Origin: Hallerella sp964397425
GTDB lineage: Bacteria > Fibrobacterota > Fibrobacteria > Fibrobacterales > Fibrobacteraceae
DNA length: 64,000 nt
Direction: 5' to 3'
NCBI GenBank assembly: GCA_964397425.1
Contig: CAYNID010000005.1
Coordinates: 62,001 to 126,000, forward strand
Shown here: in pieces, positions 58,974 to 64,000 of the stretch
Position numbering within the stretch: the first letter of the stretch is position 1
Layout: each line of letters opens with the position of its first letter
Position numbers and translations under genes: made by a program
The notes under the pieces: generated by a model
Told to the model about the DNA's origin: nothing
The model's database searches: none
The model's input: the letters and a program-made list of their open reading frames with translations, nothing else

Positions 58974-60851
58974 TTAGCCATTCTCCGAAAGAACAAGGTT
59001 GAATTTTTCACCATGTTTGATTTCTGCATTCGCTTTGGGAGTTTGTTTTTTTACACGGCCCACACCTTCGTATTCCACCGTACCTGACAGTTTTCCCAGT
59101 TGAACCAAAGCGTCACGCAAAGAAAGTCCCCTGAGGTCGGGCATTTTTTGACGTTCCAGCGTACCAAGGTGAAGCGTCCTTCCCATCGTTTCAAAGTCGC
59201 GTTCCGAAGCGACAACCGTAATTCCCTCTCCGGCAAACGTGACTTCGCAATTCAAACTGTCGGCGAGCACTTTCGCCGCATTCCGCGACAATCCGACAAA
59301 TTCCGTATTGCAGCGGTCATCCATCGTAATCGATTTCAAATTATAGGGGCGCGGGGAAACCGCCGGCAAAAAGTAAATGCCTTCCATAATCTTGCGGAAA
59401 ATCGGTCCCGAAGTGGCGCCCCCAGCCGTTTTCACTTCTGGTTCATCAACAAACACCATGCAAACATAGCGCGGATTTTCAGCCGGCGCAAGACCGATGA
59501 ATGAAGCGACCTGTTTCGTTTTGTCATACTTTCCAAGAGCCGGATTGTATTTTTCCGCCGTTCCCGTTTTTCCGCCGAATGCTATATCCGGCAACTTTGG
59601 GGAATTTACCTGCTTTCCCGTTCCCTTTTCAACGACTTCGCGCAACATTCTGCGCACTTGGGCCGCCGTTTCTTTTGAAACGACATTGCGGACTTTGATC
59701 GGGCGGTTCTCTTCTAAAATTTTGCCATCAAAATTTCCCCATTTTTTGACAAGAGTCGGCTGCATCAGATCGCCACCATTGGCGATTGCGCAAAAAGCCA
59801 TCACCATCTGCATCGCTGTCACCGAAATTTCATGGCCATAGCCCATCGTTTTTCCCGAACGTCCGCTCCATTTATTCACCGGTTTCAAGTAGCCGCTTTC
59901 TTCCCCGGGGAGTTCAATTTGCGTTTTCGTTCCAAAGCCAAAAGAACGCATATACCTGTAAAACTTCTTGTCGCCGATACTGTCTGCGATTTTGGCAAAA
60001 ATGATATTCGAAGAAACAGCCATGGCGCCCGTCATATCATGGTCACCATGATCCCTTCCGCCATCATCATGGATAGTGATTCCATTGCCCGCATTCCATT
60101 TTCCTTTTTCTCCGCTGAAAACCGTGCCCGGATGAACGGATTTCGTTTCTATCGCCGTCGCCGCCGTCACCAATTTAAACGTGGAACCCGGTTCGAATAC
60201 AAGCGAAATGATGTCATTGCGTTTGGCACGCGTTGCCGCACTCACCGGAGCATTCGGGTCAAATGTCGGATAACTGGCCATGGCCAGGACTTCTCCCGTT
60301 TGAGGATCGACGATCACGGCGCTGCCACTTTTCGCCCGGAACTCCTCCACTCCCTCTTTCAAGGCTTTTTCCACAATTTCTTGAATATCGCGGTCAATGG
60401 TCAAATACAAATCTTCTCCGGGAATCGGCTCCCGGCCTTCCATTTTTCGCCCCGCTTGAATTTGCCTGTCGCGGTTCAAAATGCGTGATTGCCAGCCATC
60501 GGTTCCCCGGAACCTGTTTTCATACAGGTATTCGAGGCCAAAAAGCCCTTGCCCATCACGGCCGACTTGCCCAATCAATTGCGAAGCCAAAACGCCCTGC
60601 GGATAAATTCTCCGCGTTTCCAGCTTGCCGTCCCCGTTTTTTTCTTGGATGCTTTGCGCGAGCACTTTTCCATTGCGGTCCAATATGCGACCACGCGGAG
60701 CCTTCTTGATAACCCTGTCCCGCGCTTGCAAATTGGCGATTTCGGTATACTTTTCCCGTTGCAAAATTTGAATTTGGAACGTGCGGCAAAGCAGCACTAT
60801 CCAAACTGCCATAAAGATGACGATAATCCAAGAAAGGCGATCGATACGCAT
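58974..60851 (-). CDS. ftsI: Division transpeptidase FtsI (PBP3) with a PASTA domain
   Basis: 625 residues. One N-terminal helix (about 8-25), the dimerisation domain, and the transpeptidase: active-site STFK at 223-226, SSN at 280-282, and GGKTGTAEKYN near 435. A C-terminal PASTA domain (about 560-625, MPDLRGLSLRDALVQLGK) is present; the enteric FtsI lacks one. PASTA domains bind lipid II or muropeptides. The ATG overlaps the ftsL stop (TGATG). It cross-links septal wall strands made by FtsW. Confidence 0.94.
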   Translation of the reverse strand: MRIDRLSWIIVIFMAVWIVLLCRTFQIQILQREKYTEIANLQARDRVIKKAPRGRILDRNGKVLAQSIQEKNGDGKLETRRIYPQGVLASQLIGQVGRDGQGLFGLEYLYENRFRGTDGWQSRILNRDRQIQAGRKMEGREPIPGEDLYLTIDRDIQEIVEKALKEGVEEFRAKSGSAVIVDPQTGEVLAMASYPTFDPNAPVSAATRAKRNDIISLVFEPGSTFKLVTAATAIETKSVHPGTVFSGEKGKWNAGNGITIHDDGGRDHGDHDMTGAMAVSSNIIFAKIADSIGDKKFYRYMRSFGFGTKTQIELPGEESGYLKPVNKWSGRSGKTMGYGHEISVTAMQMVMAFCAIANGGDLMQPTLVKKWGNFDGKILEENRPIKVRNVVSKETAAQVRRMLREVVEKGTGKQVNSPKLPDIAFGGKTGTAEKYNPALGKYDKTKQVASFIGLAPAENPRYVCMVFVDEPEVKTAGGATSGPIFRKIMEGIYFLPAVSPRPYNLKSITMDDRCNTEFVGLSRNAAKVLADSLNCEVTFAGEGITVVASERDFETMGRTLHLGTLERQKMPDLRGLSLRDALVQLGKLSGTVEYEGVGRVKKQTPKANAEIKHGEKFNLVLSENG

Positions 60852-61138
60852 CACTTCACCTCAACTTCTTTTACTTTTTGAGGCACGTTCAAGTATTTCA
60901 ACCCCATCTGGGTGGCCGCTTTTTGAATTTGTTCCAACGAAGCAAGTTCCCTGTTTTCCAGTTCCATTTTGACCACTTCGCCGCGCAACGTGGAAATTTC
61001 ACGGACAAGAGACGCCTTTTGCGTCGCCAAAATATCGTAGCGGTTTTGCATCCAAAGATGGCCGCAGAGAAGGACTCCCGCCAAAATGAAACCGAGAGTC
61101 AAACTCAACACCCGATGTGTCAACAAAATCCGCGTCAT
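60851..61138 (-). CDS. ftsL: Cell-division protein FtsL
   Basis: 95 residues. One helix (about 10-28) and a following coiled coil (IREIS-type TLRGEVVKMELENRELASLEQI). The GLKYLNVPQK tail resembles the conserved end of FtsL. It forms a complex with FtsQ and FtsB. It overlaps rsmH by four bases and ftsI by one. Confidence 0.8.
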   Translation of the reverse strand: MTRILLTHRVLSLTLGFILAGVLLCGHLWMQNRYDILATQKASLVREISTLRGEVVKMELENRELASLEQIQKAATQMGLKYLNVPQKVKEVEVK

Positions 61139-62070
61139 ACTTTTTCGTACACCCTCAACTTGGCAGAACGCGCCCGCGGATTTTTTTCAATTTCACCTTT
61201 TGACGGAAGGAGCGGTTTGCGGAAGACTTTCTTCAATTTCTGACGGTTCCCTCCACAAGTGCAGACAGGCGATTGCGGCGGGCAAATGCAATTCACTTCA
61301 AATTCCGCTGCAGTCAATTTCACCATGCGATCTTCCACCGAATGATAAGAAATCACCACCAGCCGTCCGCCAGAACGCAACGATTCCACAGCCGACCGGA
61401 TTCCTTGCCGAATCTGTTCCAATTCACCATTCACTTCCATGCGGATTGCTTGGAAAATCCTCGCCAGCAGGCTTTTCATATCATGAAGCTTGTCCGGATA
61501 AGTCTTTTCGGCGGCAAGGCGCAAATGCGACGGGAAAATCGGAGTTTTCAAGTCGGCGACAACCGCTTTCATCTGTGTGCTTAATTTATACGCCCTATCC
61601 AAATCGGCATTGTTCCTAAAGGCCTTCGCCATGTCTTCTACCGACGTTACGCGCAACCAGTCTTGGGCGCTGATTCCGGCGTGAAAATTCATCCGCAAAT
61701 CGATCGGATATTCCCCGTTGAAGGTAAATCCCCGAACATCATCATCGACCTGATGACTGCTGATTCCCAAATCAAAAAGGACTCCGTCCAAGGTTTCCCC
61801 TTGCATTTCATTTCCGAGTTCGCCGAACGGAACCGGATGAAAGGTCACTTGAGACGCAAAGGGGAACAGGCGTTTTTGCGCATAGGCGATAGCCTCCGGA
61901 TCCCGGTCAAACGCGTGCAAATGCCCCGTTGGAGAGAGCCGCTTCAAAATGCCTTCGGAATGCCCACCGCCCCCGAGCGTACAATCCGCATAAACGCCCG
62001 CCGGATTCCAAACCAGCGCAGACAAACTTTCTTCAAATAAAACAGGATGGTGGTATTCAGTGATTTTCAT
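61135..62070 (-). CDS. rsmH: 16S rRNA (cytosine-1402-N4)-methyltransferase RsmH
   Basis: 311 residues starting MKITEYHHPVLFEESL, the family N terminus. SAM site DCTLGGGGHSEGIL near 27, DRDPEAIAYA, LFDLGISSHQVDD, and the C-terminal LVVISYHSVEDRMVK with a CICPPQSPVCTCGG cysteine segment. It methylates C1402 of 16S rRNA. It starts 14 bases inside mraZ. A long upstream frame is a shadow of mraZ. Confidence 0.94.
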   Translation of the reverse strand: MKITEYHHPVLFEESLSALVWNPAGVYADCTLGGGGHSEGILKRLSPTGHLHAFDRDPEAIAYAQKRLFPFASQVTFHPVPFGELGNEMQGETLDGVLFDLGISSHQVDDDVRGFTFNGEYPIDLRMNFHAGISAQDWLRVTSVEDMAKAFRNNADLDRAYKLSTQMKAVVADLKTPIFPSHLRLAAEKTYPDKLHDMKSLLARIFQAIRMEVNGELEQIRQGIRSAVESLRSGGRLVVISYHSVEDRMVKLTAAEFEVNCICPPQSPVCTCGGNRQKLKKVFRKPLLPSKGEIEKNPRARSAKLRVYEKV

Positions 62071-62536
62071 CCGCCATCTCCGAAATGTCGTCAAAGAAAC
62101 CCGCATCGAACTCGGCCAAATCCTCTTCGGTATTGAAGCCATACTTCGAGTTGTAGATCGAGGGATTCCAGAGTTCCGCCGATTTGCCGGAGCGGGCCAC
62201 GTAAAGGACCTCGCCCTCCAGTTTGGCATAAGCCATGTCTTTTTTTGAAAGCAAAATTCGGTTTTGACCATCCAAGGCGACCAAATGAGAATTGGCCTTG
62301 AATTGGCGGCGGAACGTAACATTTTTCGGAGTCGCCGGGCGCGCATCAATGTGAGAGACGAACTTTTGGTATTCCGCGAGCGTGAAAAGAATCAGCGAAT
62401 CGCGAGCGCCAAAGGACACCACCAACGACCGTCCCTCCTCTTCGGAGAGCAGACGACGAAATTCCCTGGGGAAGGGGGTCCTTCCCTTTTCGTCTATCGC
62501 CGTTTGGGCTTGTCCTATAAATTCGTTCAATTCCAT
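62057..62536 (-). CDS. mraZ: Transcriptional regulator MraZ
   Basis: 159 residues. Two AbrB-like swapped-hairpin halves: ...AIDEKGRTPFPREFR and ALDGQNRILLSKKDM. MraZ represses the dcw cluster by binding TGG-type repeats near its own promoter, and such repeats are seen directly upstream here. The C-terminal end (FNTEEDLAEFDAGFFDDISE) is acidic and longer than in E. coli. Confidence 0.93.
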   Translation of the reverse strand: MELNEFIGQAQTAIDEKGRTPFPREFRRLLSEEEGRSLVVSFGARDSLILFTLAEYQKFVSHIDARPATPKNVTFRRQFKANSHLVALDGQNRILLSKKDMAYAKLEGEVLYVARSGKSAELWNPSIYNSKYGFNTEEDLAEFDAGFFDDISEMADENH

Positions 62537-62546
62537 TGGAAGTTCA

Positions 62547-62600
62547 CCACTTTAATCCACAACATTACCAAATATAGCCACTTTTCCCCACCAGTTTCAA
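62547..62600 (-). promoter_or_regulatory. mraZ promoter with five spaced TGG motifs (candidate MraZ operator)
   Basis: Minus-strand -35 TTGAAA, an 18-base spacer, -10 TATATT (as TATATTTG). TGG triplets begin at 62590, 62580, 62570, 62559 and 62549, i.e. 10, 10, 11 and 10 apart. Known MraZ sites are TGGG-type repeats with a 10-base period. The motifs overlap the -10 and the leader, so autorepression is expected. Confidence 0.65.
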
Positions 62601-62762
62601 GAAAAATTTTCCAAGACGTGATTTCCGACAGATTTTTCCCCAAATTTTTTTCAACCGCACCATTTTGTGCACTGCACATTTATGAAAACTTGTCGAGTTC
62701 TGTCCTCTTTTCCATTTTTTATTTAAATTGGATGCAAATCACTTTTTAAGGAGTTTTCCACT

Positions 62763-63497
62763 ATGAAGAAAATGTTTGTCGCGGTAATGGCAGCAGCCGC
62801 TTTGGGTTCTTACAGCTTCGCACAAGATTACGGCGCCCCATACCAAGAACAGTATCCGCAACAGCAGAACTATCAGGATCCCTATCAGCAGCAAGCCCCT
62901 CAAACGGCACCTTACCAAGGACAGCCGCAGCCCGCTTACCAAGAAACTTACGCGCAGCCGCAACAAACCTACGATTACACACAACCGGTTCCGCAATTGG
63001 CGACGGGCAGTTCCACGCCCTTCTTTGGCATCGGTCTCGATTTGGAAGGCCTCCTCAACAGCAATTACAACATCCGCGCTTCATTCCGTTTGAACGAAAG
63101 CATGGAACTTTCTGCCATTTTGGGCCTGTGGCACCACGGCGAAACGACAGCCAAAACCGGTGGAGTTGAAACGGATGCCAAAGACAACCACACACTATTC
63201 AACATCGGTGCCGCTTTCGATTATTATCTGCTCCAAAACCTCATTCCGCTTTCTGTGGGCGGCGAACTCATTTACTCCATGGACAGCGACGGTTCGGGAG
63301 ACAACGCAAACGATTATTCCCAATTCCAAATCAATATTTTGGCAGGCGCCCATGCGAAACTCGTGGAAAATCTTTATCTCACGGGTAACGCCGGCCTTTC
63401 CATCCAATACATCGGTGCGGACAACGGAACGACCGAAGCGAGCCGTTGGGATGTGGGCCTCTGCACCCGCGTTTACCTTTCCTGGTTCGTCCTTTAA
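62763..63497 (+). CDS. Outer-membrane beta-barrel protein with Q/P/Y-rich N-terminal segment
   Basis: 244 residues. A signal peptide ends SYSFA at about residue 20. Residues 21-80 are a low-complexity Gln/Pro/Tyr repeat (QQQNYQDPYQQQAP). From about 85 a small barrel begins (FFGIGLDLEGLL, IRASFRLNESMELSAILGLW), ending in an aromatic terminal strand (VGLCTRVYLSWFVL), as needed for insertion by BamA. Strong ribosome site AAGGAG, nine bases before ATG. It is divergent from mraZ. Structural role in the outer membrane is likely; nothing more specific is seen. Confidence 0.8.
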   Translation: MKKMFVAVMAAAALGSYSFAQDYGAPYQEQYPQQQNYQDPYQQQAPQTAPYQGQPQPAYQETYAQPQQTYDYTQPVPQLATGSSTPFFGIGLDLEGLLNSNYNIRASFRLNESMELSAILGLWHHGETTAKTGGVETDAKDNHTLFNIGAAFDYYLLQNLIPLSVGGELIYSMDSDGSGDNANDYSQFQINILAGAHAKLVENLYLTGNAGLSIQYIGADNGTTEASRWDVGLCTRVYLSWFVL

Positions 63498-63519
63498 AAT
63501 TTTCTCTTTTGACAACAGG

Positions 63520-63550
63520 ACCGTTCCTTCGGGAGCGGTCTTTATTTTTG
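63520..63550 (+). terminator. Terminator after the Q-rich barrel gene
   Basis: GACCGTTCC pairs with GGAGCGGTC (one T-G pair) around TTCG, followed by TTTATTTTT. Same TTCG-loop style as the terminator at 901. Confidence 0.85.
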
Positions 63551-63576
63551 AATTTCCCACATCATCGAGGTCTTGA

Positions 63577-64000
63577 TGGAAGTCATCGGCATGCTCTACC
63601 TTTCGAACTTTGGACGGCTTGAATCCCAGCTCCGCACCCAAAGAATCGAAGCGAAAAAATATACCATCAACGGTTATACGCAATACTTTTTCACATTCAA
63701 ACGGATGCAAATCGAATTTGAACTGGTCATGCGCCCCTTTAAAACAGCATCCGATATGGGAGCGTTGGTGATTCGGACCAAAGACGGAAAACCGTTGAAA
63801 CATTTCAGGGAAAACGACGCCGAAGATTTGGCGCGTTATGTATCTTCGACCTTCGACTCGCTCGCGACGCTCACCTTCACCAATTCAGAAGACAAGGACA
63901 TCGCTTACGTTTACGAAAAAGGGAAACGGAAAGAAATCGACACGTCCCTTTTTGAATTTGAAAAGCGCGCCGAATCCGCTTACCTGGAAAAGCATTCCCA
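63577..64000 (+). CDS. Uncharacterised protein, 3' end cut by the window edge
   Basis: The frame stays open from the ATG to the last base (141 codons visible). GAGG lies five bases before the ATG. The translation begins MEVIGMLYLSNFGRLESQL and continues with FFTFKRMQIEFELVMRPF and LIRTKDGKPLKHFREND. It is soluble-looking and mixed in charge, with no signal. No family is recognised. An antisense 202-codon frame across it is rejected because this strand gives better composition and a ribosome site. Confidence 0.6.

Noticed and set aside
57589..58977. Plus-strand frame of 462 codons opposite murE
   Set aside because: Pure shadow of murE, which has every Mur-ligase motif; the shadow is rich in Arg, His and Phe as expected of antisense frames.
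63195..63803. Minus-strand frame of 202 codons at the right end
   Set aside because: It runs antisense across the barrel gene and the start of the last gene, both of which have ribosome sites and sensible products.

Overview
The window is a gene-dense stretch of a Gram-negative bacterial chromosome. The best guess is a Fibrobacter-like member of the FCB group (Fibrobacterota). Support comes from outer-membrane genes (LptD, an Omp85-type barrel), an FtsI with a PASTA domain, a GT117/DUF2723 membrane protein, a DUF4832-type secreted protein, and recurring TAnnTTTG promoter elements like those of Bacteroidota. The phylum is an inference from gene content, not from a marker tree. No insertion sequence, prophage or CRISPR array was seen.

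Layout. 1-8.6 kb, mostly plus strand: the end of an FKBP_N/thioredoxin fusion, peptidase T, a MATE exporter, a radical SAM gene overlapping a TrmB-like methyltransferase, tRNA-His, a small double zinc-motif protein, a ComEC-like lipoprotein and an uncharacterised 587-residue protein with flavin TIM-barrel-like motifs. 8.6-11.9 kb: a copper operon (csoR, anchored HMA protein, copA) with a perfect operator inside its promoter. 11.9-21.7 kb: an orphan GIY-YIG protein, ppa, an Omp85 barrel, rpmE2, a LysM-like lipoprotein, the run nucleotidyltransferase-maf-rodZ-like-hisB, a small Cys protein and a DUF4832 protein.

21.8-36.0 kb: twelve minus-strand genes in a near-continuous run from ribE through ribBA, ribH, nusB, a GT117 gene, three GT2 genes, a Trm112-like gene, a TPR protein with a 147-bp tandem repeat, and pilT, to nadE. 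36.3-44.4 kb: SDR, murD (with an odd P-loop), an M16 peptidase, lptD, a PDZ protein and an acidic-tailed unknown. 44.4-47.2 kb, plus strand: hslO, thrH and an RlmI-like gene. 47.2-62.5 kb: two TPR/unknown genes and a dcw cluster (mraZ, rsmH, ftsL, ftsI, murE, murF, ftsW, murG, murC, ftsQ, ftsA, ftsZ) that lacks mraY and murD. The window ends with a Q/P-rich barrel protein and a gene cut by the right edge.

Most promising leads: (1) many genes have a TAnnTTTG-like element only 4-8 nt before the start codon, which suggests leaderless mRNAs; (2) the 587-residue flavin-like protein with a Cys-rich tail; (3) MurD, displaced from the dcw cluster and carrying a FolC-like P-loop; (4) a dispersed intergenic repeat with a shared relic peptide; (5) a GT2 protein fused to what looks like a CoA_binding_3-type domain inside a riboflavin-to-NAD operon.
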